Shown here piece by piece: positions 7,693 to 16,343 of a stretch of DNA of 64,000 nt (its first letter is position 1; the number at the start of each line of letters is the position of its first letter). Source of the stretch: Tardiphaga alba (lineage in GTDB: Bacteria; Pseudomonadota; Alphaproteobacteria; Rhizobiales; Xanthobacteraceae); the NCBI RefSeq assembly GCF_018279705.1, contig NZ_CP036498.1:1071001-1135000 (forward strand). The letters are read 5' to 3'. A program made the translations under genes and the position numbers. A model generated the notes under the pieces. The model was not told where the DNA came from, made no database searches, and saw only the letters and a list, made by a program, of their open reading frames with translations.

Positions 7693-9393
7693 GCTGAGTG
7701 AGGTTTCTGCCGCCAGCCACGGCCGTTCCGATGATGCCAGCCCCGTCAGCCGGCCCTGGATGTAGTTGCAGCCCCAGTCCTGCAGCAATTGCGCGGAGGC
7801 TTCGTCCTGCACCCATTCGGCCACCGTCTCGATATCCAGGCGGTGGCACAGATCGATCAGCGTCTGCACGAAAGCGCGGTCGTCGGCGGAGTGGACGATG
7901 TTCTGCACGAAGGCGCCGTCGATCTTGACGATGTCCACGCCGAGCTTGCGCAGGTTGCGGAACGAGGTGTAGCCGGCGCCGAAATCGTCGATGGCGATGC
8001 GGCTGCCGAGCGCCTTCAGGCGATTGACGAAGCCGCGGACATCGTCGAGGTCGTGGATCGCCACGGTCTCGGTGATCTCCACGATCAGCCGCTGGGCGAC
8101 GCCGGGATGCGCGGACATCATGGACTCGATGGAGGCCCACCAGTCCGGGTCCATGGTCGTGGCCGGCGAGATGTTGAGCGAGAGTTGCACGTCGGGCGAG
8201 GCCGCGAGTTCGGCGATGACCAGTTCGAGCACGCGGTGATCGACCAGGCGGATCAGGCCGAGCCGTTCGGCCACCGGCACGATATCCGGCGCCAGCAGGA
8301 ACTGGCCGTCATCCTGCTTCATCCGCACCAGCGCCTCGTAGAAGGCCGGGCCGCTGCGATTGGCATGCACCACCGGCTCGAACGCGCAGACGATGCGGCG
8401 CTCGTTCAGCGCGGTGACGATCTCGTCGGTGACGCGGATATTGACGCGGCGCTGGGCGTCGCGCTCCACATTCGGCCGCCACAGCGAGAAGCTGCCGCGG
8501 CGGCGGCGCTTGGCGCCGTCGAGCGCTTCCTGCGCGCGGTTCACGGCCTCGTTGACGTCGCGGGCATAGCGGGGAACGCTGACCGCGCCGATGGTCGCCG
8601 TCACCGAGACGGGGCCGGACTTGGTCGGGATCACCTCGTCGCGAATGCCGGCGAGGAAACGCTCGGCGGCGACGGTGGCGTCGTCATTGCTGCAGTTCTT
8701 CAGCACCAGGCCGAACTTGTTGCCGGAGAAGCGCCCCATGATATCGCCGCCGCGCAGCCGGGTGCGGATGCGCTGGGCGATATCGGCGACGACGTCGTCG
8801 GCAATGTCGAAGCCGAAGGCATCATTGATGCGCGACAGGTGATCGATGCCGATCACCATGAAGGCGAAGGTGGCGCGGAAGCGCGTGGCTTCCTCGATAC
8901 TTTCCGCCAGCGCCGCGAGCAGATGCGTGCGGTTGAGGTCGCCGGTGACGGGGTCGCGCTGCGACAGTTTCAGCAGCTGCTCGTGATAGGCATGGCGTTC
9001 GTTGTTGATGCGCACGATGCCTTCGACGCGCAACGGCCGGCCATCGGGGCCGCTCGACACGCTGCCGCTTTCCTCGATCCACAGCACAGGCGCGGTGGTG
9101 GAGGCGCGTATGCCGTAATCGATGCGATAGGTGCCGCCGGATTGCAGCGCCTGCACCAGCGCATCGGAGCGCACCGAGCGATGCGGCTCGATCAGCGCGG
9201 CGAAATCGCTGCCCTTTGCCAGCGTGCCGGCGGGAATGTCGGTGAAGATGGCGGCGGCCGGTGCGGTCCAGGTGAGAGCGTCGCTGGCGATATCCCAGCT
9301 GAAGGCGGCTTGCCCTAACCGCGCGAGGATATCCGCCTCCGATAGTTGGGCGGGCTGCGGCTCTGAAGCGCTGTCGGAATGAGCGGGTGTCAA
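7678..9393 (-). CDS. GGDEF-EAL protein: probable c-di-GMP phosphodiesterase with degenerate cyclase domain
   Basis: This 571-residue protein has an N-terminal PAS-like region (about 25-135), a GGDEF domain (about 140-300) and an EAL domain (about 320-560). The cyclase motif is altered: the GGDEF position reads SGNKF within GRFSGNKFGLVL, so cyclase activity is not expected. The EAL domain looks active: YEALVRM, the NIS asparagine, EITET, DDFGAGYTSF, KIDG, AEWV and the glutamine of YIQGRL are all present. Inferred role: hydrolysis of cyclic di-GMP, with the dead GGDEF domain possibly binding GTP as a regulator. There is no membrane segment, so it is probably cytosolic. The last four residues (RRAD) and the stop codon come from an intergenic repeat. 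Confidence 0.92.
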   Translation of the reverse strand: MTPAHSDSASEPQPAQLSEADILARLGQAAFSWDIASDALTWTAPAAAIFTDIPAGTLAKGSDFAALIEPHRSVRSDALVQALQSGGTYRIDYGIRASTTAPVLWIEESGSVSSGPDGRPLRVEGIVRINNERHAYHEQLLKLSQRDPVTGDLNRTHLLAALAESIEEATRFRATFAFMVIGIDHLSRINDAFGFDIADDVVADIAQRIRTRLRGGDIMGRFSGNKFGLVLKNCSNDDATVAAERFLAGIRDEVIPTKSGPVSVTATIGAVSVPRYARDVNEAVNRAQEALDGAKRRRRGSFSLWRPNVERDAQRRVNIRVTDEIVTALNERRIVCAFEPVVHANRSGPAFYEALVRMKQDDGQFLLAPDIVPVAERLGLIRLVDHRVLELVIAELAASPDVQLSLNISPATTMDPDWWASIESMMSAHPGVAQRLIVEITETVAIHDLDDVRGFVNRLKALGSRIAIDDFGAGYTSFRNLRKLGVDIVKIDGAFVQNIVHSADDRAFVQTLIDLCHRLDIETVAEWVQDEASAQLLQDWGCNYIQGRLTGLASSERPWLAAETSLSRRAD

Positions 9394-9624
9394 AGTCGCC
9401 TCGTTTTGGGACGCCGTGTCATGATTCGCGTCACGACAATACGGGTTCGACCGTCAAAAACGTTAGTCAAAGTTCCTAAAGAATTGCGAAATCGTAGCGG
9501 GGCCGCGTCTGAACGCAAGTCCGACACAAGTAAATGCAACTGTGGAGAGCGCGGCACGGCTCTTGCGAGATAGGTATCGGAGGGGCAACCCTCGTCCTGA
9601 TTTGAGACGCGAGCACGCTTAACC

Positions 9625-9951
9625 ATGTCGATCACGGCATCCAGCCGAGTATCCCCCACCACGTCGCATCCGATGCGGCGCGCGGGCGATATCGTGATCG
9701 AGCGGGACGCACCGCAGACATCGCAGGCACTGACGCCGACCGAGCCGGTCGCGCGGACAATCCCGGCATCGCTGCGCAGCGTGCGGCCCGATGCATCCTT
9801 CATCGCCCATTTGATCGCGACAGCGGAGCAGGTGCCGCAGACGCGAAACCTCCGCCGCGCCGAGATCGTGGATGTGGAAGCGGCCTATCGGAAAGCTGCG
9901 GGTGTGTATGCAGCGGGAGCCGCGACGAACCGCATGACGCGCGTGGCGTAG
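9625..9951 (+). CDS. Small conserved hypothetical protein
   Basis: A 108-residue soluble protein with no signal peptide. The N-terminal half is low-complexity and rich in Pro, Thr and Arg. The C-terminal part reads SFIAHLIATAEQVPQTRNL and then an alpha-helical Arg/Ala-rich stretch, a pattern I associate with small hypothetical proteins annotated in Bradyrhizobium-group genomes. No enzymatic motif is visible. The ribosome-binding site is weak. It is followed directly by a large family A repeat. It could be a real conserved small protein of unknown role; the assignment rests on codon use and remembered similarity only. Confidence 0.6.
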   Translation: MSITASSRVSPTTSHPMRRAGDIVIERDAPQTSQALTPTEPVARTIPASLRSVRPDASFIAHLIATAEQVPQTRNLRRAEIVDVEAAYRKAAGVYAAGAATNRMTRVA

Positions 9952-9956
9952 TCTTT

Positions 9957-10138
9957 TCCCTCCCCCAAGCCGCGAAGCGGCGCAGCGGGGAGGGTGGCCT
10001 GAGCGCAGCGAAGGTCGGGTGGGGTCTATCCCACGCGACGTCAGAGTTTGTGGCAACACCCCACCCGTCTCAAAGCTCGCTGAACGCTCGCTTTGATCCA
10101 CCCTCCCCGCTGCGCCGCTTCGCGGCTTGGAGGAGGGA
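9957..10138. repeat. Palindromic intergenic repeat, family A
   Basis: Outer arms of about 40 bases begin CCCTCCCCCAAGCCGCGAAG and end in the mirror CTTCGCGGCTTGGAGGAGGG. Inner arms GGTGGGGT / ACCCCACC add a second stem, with TGACGT-like sequence in the loop. It lies between a plus-strand and a minus-strand gene that converge. Confidence 0.85.
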
Positions 10139-10146
10139 TTAAGGCC

Positions 10147-10836
10147 TCAGTTCTTCGGCTTTTCCGGCGTCGATCCATCAGGCTGCAAATCCGGCGACGT
10201 GATCTGCGGCGATGTATGCGCGACGACTTCCGGTGCGACCGGGGTTTCGATCTTCGGTTCTATTCTGGGCTCGATCCGCTCGAGCTTCGGCTCGGCCTTC
10301 TCGCTCAGCACGGATTCCGCAACCGACGTTGCCGGCGGCACCGGTGCAGCGGGCGTGACCGGGGCGGGCGCAGGTGTGACGGCGGCCGGGACCGGCGCCG
10401 GCGCGACGGGGGCGGGGTGATAGTGCGGCGCCGGTTCGGCATAGACCGGTGCGGCGACACGGCGCGGACGACGGGCGCGCAGCGAGACGCCGGCGAAGAA
10501 ATCGACAAAGGCCACCAGCGTGATGGTGAAGAAGGTGGCGTTGCCGAATTTCGGCAGCATCACGAATTCATAGGCGGCGCCGGCGGCGACCAGCAGCGAC
10601 AGCAAATGGTCGGTGAAATATTTCGACGCCGGGCGCGCCGCGCGCATCACCTCCAGCAGCAGCAACAGGATCGACAGCGAGACCAGCACGTCTTTCAGCG
10701 AGATGCGGATGACGTCCAGCGACGGCAGTGTGATGGAGAACAGCTCCACCGGGCCCGCCAGCGAGAGGTCGGGCATCAGGAAAACGATGATGTTGCAGAT
10801 CGCCACCGGAATCAGCAGCAGCGGAAAACCGATCAT
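10147..10836 (-). CDS. Membrane protein with Pro/Ala-rich cytoplasmic tail, unknown function
   Basis: A 229-residue protein with four predicted membrane helices in the first 130 residues, starting MIGFPLLLIPVAICNIIVF. A roughly 100-residue tail follows that is very rich in Pro, Ala, Val and Glu (repeats of PAPV / EPRIEPK type) and ends in PEKPKN. I take ATG 10836 as start; an upstream ATG at 10869 would add 11 basic residues. The tail looks disordered and could be a spacer or protein-binding arm. I do not recognise the family. It stands alone, minus strand, downstream of rpmF and separated from it by a terminator. Confidence 0.7.
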   Translation of the reverse strand: MIGFPLLLIPVAICNIIVFLMPDLSLAGPVELFSITLPSLDVIRISLKDVLVSLSILLLLLEVMRAARPASKYFTDHLLSLLVAAGAAYEFVMLPKFGNATFFTITLVAFVDFFAGVSLRARRPRRVAAPVYAEPAPHYHPAPVAPAPVPAAVTPAPAPVTPAAPVPPATSVAESVLSEKAEPKLERIEPRIEPKIETPVAPEVVAHTSPQITSPDLQPDGSTPEKPKN

Positions 10837-11042
10837 CGGGAGAGCCTTTTTCGCGCGAGAAAAAACCAACGCATGACGACGATGCGGGGCGCATCATCCA
10901 TGGAACTGCGTCGGCGCCAGTGTTGAAGCGAATTCGGGCGGAAGTACAGTTCAGAAATGAACTTCGCGTAAGCGAGGTCGATCTGCCTGTGCGTAGCTGC
11001 GCGCCGACGCTTTGCGTGGCCGCGATCGCAACCCTGGCTAGC

Positions 11043-11070
11043 CAAAAAACAAACCCCGCCGAAGCGGGGT
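11043..11070 (-). terminator. Rho-independent terminator of rpmF
   Basis: On the minus strand the sequence reads ACCCCGC-TTCG-GCGGGGT followed by TTGTTTTTT. This is a seven-base-pair GC stem with a UUCG tetraloop and a U-tract, about 60 bases after the rpmF stop codon. Confidence 0.9.
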
Positions 11071-11128
11071 CTGGATATCGTATCGGAAGAAGGAAGCGCT
11101 GCCCTGCGGGCGGCCATCCAGCCTGAAA

Positions 11129-11314
11129 TCAGGCGTCCTTCTTCACCTTCAGAACCTGACGGCCCTTATACATGCCGGTCTTCAGGTCGAGGTGGTGCGG
11201 ACGGCGCAGTTCGCCGGAGTCCTTGTCCTCAACGTAAGCGGTGCTCTTGATCGCGTCAGCCGAACGACGCATGCCACGCCGCGACGGCGATGTTTTTCTT
11301 CTCGGAACGGCCAT
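11129..11314 (-). CDS. rpmF: 50S ribosomal protein L32
   Basis: The 61-residue product starts [20 protein letters not shown], the highly conserved N-terminus of bacterial L32, and continues with the [19 protein letters not shown] segment typical of alphaproteobacteria. L32 is a structural protein of the large ribosomal subunit near the peptidyl-transferase region. The start is ATG 11314 with AAGGAA eight bases upstream; a longer frame reaching 11452 is not real. No zinc-binding cysteines are present, as usual in this class. A strong terminator follows. The mtgA gene lies 182 bases upstream on the same strand, as in many rhizobia. Confidence 0.98.
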   Translation of the reverse strand: MAVPRRKTSPSRRGMRRSADAIKSTAYVEDKDSGELRRPHHLDLKTGMYKGRQVLKVKKDA

Positions 11315-11496
11315 AGGAGTATTCCTTGCAACTTCTTGTGCCAGACAGTCTGGGCGGTGTTGTCGATCGGTGCCCGGTTCCGGGCGGCCAGCACAAAGCG
11401 CGCGGGCAAAATCGCTGATAAGGCCGGGCTTATAACGGATGCGTGACGCCATGGCTAGGGTCGCGCAGGCGGATTCTTCGGGGAAATTTGTGGCCT

Positions 11497-12162
11497 TCAG
11501 CCGCCCCAGCAGCGCCCGAGTTCGGACGACTGGGCGCGTGCGACATAGCGCGAGGCCAGCCGCCGCACCCCCGGACCCGGATTCTTAGCACTTCTGGTCA
11601 CCGGATTGGGGAGAATTGCGGCCAAAAGGGCGGCCTCGCGGGCGGAAATGCCGGAAACCGAGCGCCCGAAGGCGAATTGAGCGCCGGCTTCGGCACCGAA
11701 TTGCCCGCTCGGGCCCATTTCCGCGATGTTCAGATAGAGCTCCAGAATCCGCTGCTTGCTGAGGACGAGGTCGATCCACATGGCCAGCGGGATTTCCATG
11801 CCTTTGCGGATGAAGCTGCGGCCCGGCCACAGAAACAGGTTCTTGGCCACCTGCTGGGTGATGGTGGAACCGCCACCGCCGCCTTCTCCCTCCTGGGCGT
11901 CCTCGATGGCGGTCTGCAGCGAGTTCCAGTCGATGCCCTGATGGGTGCAGAATCTGGCATCTTCGGAGCCGACAACGCTGCGCGGCATGGCCGGCGACAT
12001 GTCCTTCAGATCGACCCAGGTCCGCTCTACCGGGGCACCGGTCATCCAGCGCCACAGCATCAGGGTCGAGACCGGGTGGCCGGCCGCGTAAAGCGGGGTC
12101 AGCAGATAAGGGATCAGGACGAGCAGGATCCCGATCAGGATGAGGCGTCGGACGAGGCACAA
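11497..12162 (-). CDS. mtgA: Monofunctional biosynthetic peptidoglycan transglycosylase
   Basis: A 221-residue inner-membrane enzyme that polymerises lipid II into glycan without cross-linking it. One N-terminal membrane anchor (about 6-27) is followed by a single family-51 glycosyltransferase domain. Its motifs are [13 protein letters not shown] (catalytic Glu), [21 protein letters not shown] and [17 protein letters not shown]. There is no transpeptidase domain, and the length is that of MtgA, which separates it from the PBP1A gene at the start of the window. It is divergent from ispA, with 167 bases between them to hold both promoters. Confidence 0.97.
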   Translation of the reverse strand: MCLVRRLILIGILLVLIPYLLTPLYAAGHPVSTLMLWRWMTGAPVERTWVDLKDMSPAMPRSVVGSEDARFCTHQGIDWNSLQTAIEDAQEGEGGGGGSTITQQVAKNLFLWPGRSFIRKGMEIPLAMWIDLVLSKQRILELYLNIAEMGPSGQFGAEAGAQFAFGRSVSGISAREAALLAAILPNPVTRSAKNPGPGVRRLASRYVARAQSSELGRCWGG

Positions 12163-12329
12163 GGGCGGATTTCCTGCTCAGTCTATCCCGCTGATAAAGC
12201 GGAGTTTCCCGGCGGTTTTCAAGCCGATTAAGCTTGCCGCGACCAAACGCGCCGGGGTGCCGCGGGCGCAATTGACGTGGCCCCTGCCATGGAGGATTGT
12301 CCGGCCAAATTGATCTGGAGCTATTCTTA

Positions 12330-13256
12330 ATGTCGACCGGTGCTTCCACCAAAGATTTTGCCGCACGCCTGGACCAGACCGCGGACGATACCGAAGCCGT
12401 GCTGACCAAGGTGCTGGGCGACGGCGTGCTGCCGGATGAGATCGCGCGCCCGAAGCGGCTGATGGATGCCATGCGCTACTCGTCGCTCGGCGGCGGCAAG
12501 CGGCTGCGCCCGTTCCTGGTCGTTGAAAGTGCTGCCGTGTTCGGCGTGCATCGCGAACCGGCACTGCTGGTCGGCGCCGCGCTGGAATGCATCCACTGCT
12601 ATTCGCTGATCCATGACGACCTGCCGGCCATGGACAATTCGGACCTGCGCCGCGGCCGCCCGACCCTGCACAAGGCCACGGACGACGCCACCGCCATTCT
12701 CGCCGGTGACGCGCTGCTGACGCTGGCTTTCGACATCGTCACCCGTGACGAAATCCATTCCGACGCCAATGTGCGTTTGCTGCTCACCCGCGCGCTGGCC
12801 CGTTGCGCCGGCCTCGGCGGCATGGTCGGTGGCCAGATGCTCGATCTCGCCGGCGAAGGCCGCTTCGGCGACAAGGAGCCGGTGGATGTGGCGCGCGTCC
12901 AGCAGATGAAGACCGGTGCGCTGCTGCGCTACGGCGTCATCGCCGGCGCGCTGCTCGGCCAGGCCACGCCGAAGGAATACAAGGCGCTCGACGATTACGG
13001 CCGTGCGCTCGGCGAAGCCTTCCAGATCGCCGACGACCTGCTCGATGTGGAAGCCGATGCTGCCACGCTCGGCAAGCCCGCCGGTGCGGATGCCGCGCTC
13101 AACAAGACGACCTTCGTCACCCAGCTCGGTGTCGATGGCGCCAAGAAGCGCGTCGCCGACCTGATCGCCACCGCAGATGCCTCGCTGTCGATCTTCGGCA
13201 ATAAGGGCGACGTGCTCCGTGCCGCCGCCCGCTTCGTGGCCGAGCGCAAGAACTGA
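12330..13256 (+). CDS. ispA: Farnesyl diphosphate synthase-type polyprenyl synthetase
   Basis: A 308-residue trans-prenyltransferase that condenses isopentenyl diphosphate with dimethylallyl/geranyl diphosphate. The first Asp-rich motif is DDLPAMDNSDLRRGRPT and the second is DDLLD. The sequence before the first motif (ECIHCYSLIHDD) is of the short-chain bacterial IspA type, so C15 product is likely; C20 cannot be excluded from sequence alone. The start is ATG 12330 with CTGGAG nine bases upstream. The DUF1345 gene begins one base after the stop. With ispG at 16.3 kb this is the second isoprenoid gene in the window. Confidence 0.95.
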   Translation: MSTGASTKDFAARLDQTADDTEAVLTKVLGDGVLPDEIARPKRLMDAMRYSSLGGGKRLRPFLVVESAAVFGVHREPALLVGAALECIHCYSLIHDDLPAMDNSDLRRGRPTLHKATDDATAILAGDALLTLAFDIVTRDEIHSDANVRLLLTRALARCAGLGGMVGGQMLDLAGEGRFGDKEPVDVARVQQMKTGALLRYGVIAGALLGQATPKEYKALDDYGRALGEAFQIADDLLDVEADAATLGKPAGADAALNKTTFVTQLGVDGAKKRVADLIATADASLSIFGNKGDVLRAAARFVAERKN

Positions 13257-13257
13257 C

Positions 13258-13947
13258 ATGACGGAGGCGGGCAAGGATCTCGACGATCTCCTTGCCCGCT
13301 TCCGCAAAATGCCCGCCGCCTGGCGCATCATCTATGCGCGACCGCGGACCTTTGCGGCACTCGCCATCGGTGTTGTCGTCTGCCTGTTGCTGCCGCCATC
13401 GCTGCGGCTGGTGACGCGGCTCCTGATTGGCTGGGACGTTTTCACCGGGCTCTATCTCCTGCTCGTCTTCGGCATGATGCTCTCAGGCGGCAGCAAGCAT
13501 ATCCGCCGCAACGCCGCGCTTCAGGACGATGGCAGTTTCGTCATCCTGATGATGGCCGCCCTCGGCGCCTTTGCGAGCATCGCCGCCATCGTGTTCGAAC
13601 TCGGCGCCAGCAAGAGCGCTGGGCCTGAACTCGTGCTGGCCGTGGTGACCATCGTGCTGGCATGGGCCGCGGTGCATACGATCTTCGCGCTGCATTATGC
13701 GCATGAATATTATCGCGGGCCGAAACCGGGCGGGCTGGCCTTTCCGGAAAGCGACGAGAAAGAAGACCCGGACTATTGGGATTTCGTGTATTTCGCCTTC
13801 GTCATCGGCATGACGGCGCAGACATCGGATGTCGGCGTCACCGACAAGAGCATCCGCCGCACGGCGACCGCGCATGGCATCGTGTCATTCATCTTCAACA
13901 CGGCGCTGGTGGCGCTGATGGTGAATATCGCAGCGAGTGCGATTTAG
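13258..13947 (+). CDS. DUF1345 family membrane protein
   Basis: A 229-residue protein with about five predicted membrane helices and the family signature near the C-terminus: DYWDFVYFAFVIGMTAQTSD followed by VGVTDKSIRR. Its ATG (13258) lies one base after the ispA stop, so the two are probably co-transcribed and perhaps translationally coupled. DUF1345 has no established function. The conserved F-x-G-M-T-x-Q-x-S-D segment resembles the pore-proximal region of some small ion channels, but that comparison is speculative. A family B repeat follows. Confidence 0.9.
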   Translation: MTEAGKDLDDLLARFRKMPAAWRIIYARPRTFAALAIGVVVCLLLPPSLRLVTRLLIGWDVFTGLYLLLVFGMMLSGGSKHIRRNAALQDDGSFVILMMAALGAFASIAAIVFELGASKSAGPELVLAVVTIVLAWAAVHTIFALHYAHEYYRGPKPGGLAFPESDEKEDPDYWDFVYFAFVIGMTAQTSDVGVTDKSIRRTATAHGIVSFIFNTALVALMVNIAASAI

Positions 13948-13967
13948 GCGCCAAACCTCTCAGCGGC

Positions 13968-14056
13968 GTAGCCCGGATGGAGCGCAGCGCAATCCGGGGA
14001 CCGGCGTTTCACCGTATCGCCGGTCCCTGCATTACGCTTCGCTCCATGCAGGCTAC
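13968..14056. repeat. Palindromic intergenic repeat, family B copy 1
   Basis: Ends GTAGCCCGGATGGAGCG and CGCTCCATGCAGGCTAC are inverted, with GGGGACCGGCG / CGCCGGTCCC as an inner stem. Related copies lie at 28193-28282 and 36300-36388. Confidence 0.85.
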
Positions 14057-14118
14057 GCCGAGCGCATTGACCTCTCCCGCCATCCGGGCAAAGTGTCGCA
14101 GCAACAGGTGCTGCGCGC

Positions 14119-15722
14119 GTGGAAGCCAAGTTCACCATTTTCCTGTCTCTCGTCGCCGTGCTGGGCGTAACGGCATGGTTTGCCAAACGCGCCAATATCG
14201 CGCCGGCGATCTTGCTGTTGCTGGCGGGCATCGCGCTGGCTTTCGTGCCGGGCATGCCGGCGCTGGAACTGCCGCCCGAAGTGGTGCTGCTCGGCGTGCT
14301 GCCGCCGCTGATCTATTCGGCGTCGGTGGCCATGAGCTGGCGCGAATTCCGTTACAGCTTGCGGCTGATCTCGCTGCTTGCCGTCGGCTGCGTGATCTTC
14401 ACTGCCTGTCTCGTCGCGACCGCCACGCATTTTCTGATCGGGCTGCCCTGGGGTGTCGGCTTCCTGCTCGGCGCCATCGTCGCGCCGCCGGATGTCGTGG
14501 CGCCGCTCGCGGTGGCGCGAAAGCTCGGTCTGCCCCGGCGATTGCTCGTCGTGCTGGAAGGCGAGGGGCTCGCCAATGATGCGACCACGCTGATCCTGTA
14601 TCGCTTCGCTGTGGCCGCCATCACCACCGGCGCCTTCTCGCTGCCGAAGGCGGCCGGCACCTTCGTCGCCATTCTCGCCTGCGAACTCGCCTTCGGCATC
14701 CTGATCGGCTGGCTCAGCCTGCGCCTGCGCCACCGTGCCCGGGATCCGCAGGTGGAGATCACGCTGTCGCTGCTGACACCCTATGTCGCCTATCTCGTCC
14801 CCGAGCATTTCGGTGGCTCCGGCGTCATCGCCACTGTCGCCTGCGGGCTCTACATCTCGTGGAATGGCCCGCTGCTGATCTCGGCGGCAACGCGCCTGCA
14901 GGGCATCTTCTTCTGGACCTGATCATCTATCTGGTCGAAGGGCTGCTGTTCCTAATGACCGGTTTTCAGATGCGGGCGCTGATCGAGAAATCGAAAGCGT
15001 TTCCGATCGGCGAGATCTTGGCTGCCACGGCGCTCGTGATGGCCGTCATCATCGTCGCGCGTTTCGTCTGGGTCTATGCGGCGATCTATGTGCCGCGCAT
15101 GCTGAGCGCCGGCCTGCGCCAGCGCGATCCCTCGCCGAACTGGCAATGGACTTTTGTGCTCGCTTTCACCGGCGTGCGCGGTGCGGTCTCGCTGGCCGCC
15201 GCACTGGCGCTCCCATTCACGCTGATGTCCGGCGACGCGTTTCCGGCGCGCGATCTGATCCTGTTCGTGTCGTTCAACGTGATCCTGATCACGCTGGTCG
15301 GTTTCGGCCTCGGCCTGCCGCTGGTGGTGAAATGGATGAAGATGGACAAGATCGGCCAGCGCGAACATATCGCCGAGCACGAGGCCGAACTGCATGCGCG
15401 CCGCGAAGCACTGACAAAGGCGCTCGCCTCGCTGGATGCGATGACGGATGATCGCGAACTCTCCGACGAAGTGGTGAAGATCCTCCGCGCCCGGCATGAG
15501 AGCCGCTCGAACCAGCTACCCAGCGAACTCGATCCCGCAGTCGATGTCTCCGCGCTCGGCACCGATCTCGTGCGTGAGCTGATCAAGGAAGAACGCAAGT
15601 TCATCCATGCGCAATTGCGCGACGGCAAGATCACCGATGAAAGCCGCAGACGCATCGAGCGCGATCTGGATCTGGAAGAGGCGGGGCTGATCAATCGCGA
15701 ATATCGACGGATGCCGCTTTAA
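14119..15722 (+). pseudogene. CPA1-type Na+/H+ antiporter, interrupted by a one-base frameshift
   Basis: Two frames make one antiporter. The first (14119-14922) covers helices 1-8 and includes the EGEGLANDATT motif with the ion-binding Asn-Asp pair. The second (in frame to 15722) continues with DLIIYLVEGLLFLMTGFQMR, the FTGVRGAVSLAAALALP signature of CPA1 exchangers and a charged cytoplasmic tail. Restoring one G at 14915-14916 (TGGAC to TGGGAC) joins them into a normal 534-residue protein. As given, translation stops at TGA 14920-14922. The start is a GTG. Predicted role if intact: proton-coupled sodium export at the inner membrane. The break may be a sequencing error (see findings). Confidence 0.9.
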
Positions 15723-15775
15723 AACTGTCGATTTGTGGTGATGCAATCGGACCTGAAATCTGCTAATCTCACGCA

Positions 15776-16015
15776 ATGACCAGAGCAGGATTGGAAGAAC
15801 TGCTGGAGCGGGTTTCAGCCTGGCCTGAGAAGGATCAGGAAGAATTGGCCGTGTTCATTGCTGATGTCGAGGCGAGGCAGCTCGGTGGTGATCGTGAATA
15901 TGAGCTGACGGCTGACGATCTCGCTGCGCTCGATCGTAGCTTGGCCGACGTCGAAGCTGGTCGGTTTGCGCCGGACGGAGCTATCGAGGCCCTGTTCAAC
16001 CGCTACTTCAAATGA
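15776..16015 (+). CDS. Putative antitoxin of a ParE-type toxin-antitoxin module
   Basis: A 79-residue acidic helical protein with no signal peptide (LEELLERVSAWPEKDQEELA, then ELTADDLAALDRSLADVEAG). Small acidic proteins with an L-T-x-D-D-x-A-A-I/L-D-x-x-L core commonly precede RelE/ParE toxins. Its stop overlaps the toxin start (ATGA at 16012-16015), which supports pairing. No classical ribbon-helix-helix N-terminus is obvious, so DNA binding is uncertain. Expected role: neutralise the toxin and repress the operon. The identification rests mainly on the neighbour. Confidence 0.75.
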   Translation: MTRAGLEELLERVSAWPEKDQEELAVFIADVEARQLGGDREYELTADDLAALDRSLADVEAGRFAPDGAIEALFNRYFK

Positions 16016-16317
16016 AGGTCCGCTGGTCCGAGATCGCGACCAGCGAAGTCGAAGCGATCTTCGCCTATATCCTCGAACATAGTCCATCTTCAGCCGAGAC
16101 TGTCGCGCGGCGCATCATCGACCGCGCGGAGTCGCTCTCGGAATTTCCCTTTCTGGGGAACGACATCAAGCGAAGAGGCACCAGAAAACTTCCGGTCGTG
16201 AACTACCCTTATGTCGTTCTGTACAAGATCGATATAGCCGCCGACGAAGTCTGGATTCTCAACATCCGTCACACAGCACGAAAAAAGCCGGCGGCGGATG
16301 ATCCGCGCGCCGGCTGA
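16012..16317 (+). CDS. ParE/RelE-superfamily toxin
   Basis: A 101-residue basic protein with the ParE pattern: an opening strand KVRWSEIATSEVEAIFAYI, a helix pair with EFPFLGNDIKRRGTRKL, then LPVVNYPYVVLYKIDIAADEVWILNIRHTAR. The last segment has the Y-x-V-x-Y-x-I and I-x-x-I-x-H-x-x-R features of the family. ParE toxins act on DNA gyrase, whereas RelE members cut mRNA; the spacing here favours ParE, but the target is inferred. It overlaps its antitoxin gene by four bases. Its last codons lie inside the hairpin that serves as the terminator of the convergent ispG gene. Confidence 0.88.
   Translation: MKVRWSEIATSEVEAIFAYILEHSPSSAETVARRIIDRAESLSEFPFLGNDIKRRGTRKLPVVNYPYVVLYKIDIAADEVWILNIRHTARKKPAADDPRAG
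16281..16316 (-). terminator. Rho-independent terminator of ispG, inside the 3' end of the toxin gene
   Basis: On the minus strand AGCCGGCG (16315-16308) pairs with CGCCGGCT (16293-16286), extended by an inner CGGAT/ATCCG stem, and is followed by TTTTTT. It lies 28 bases after the ispG stop and overlaps the last codons of the ParE-type gene on the other strand. Confidence 0.88.
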
Positions 16318-16343
16318 TTTTGTCGTCCGATAATGTGCCGCGG

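Noticed and set aside
15776..16317. The toxin-antitoxin pair considered as evidence of a mobile island
   Set aside because: Composition matches the neighbours and it sits tightly between core genes; there are no flanking direct repeats or recombinase.
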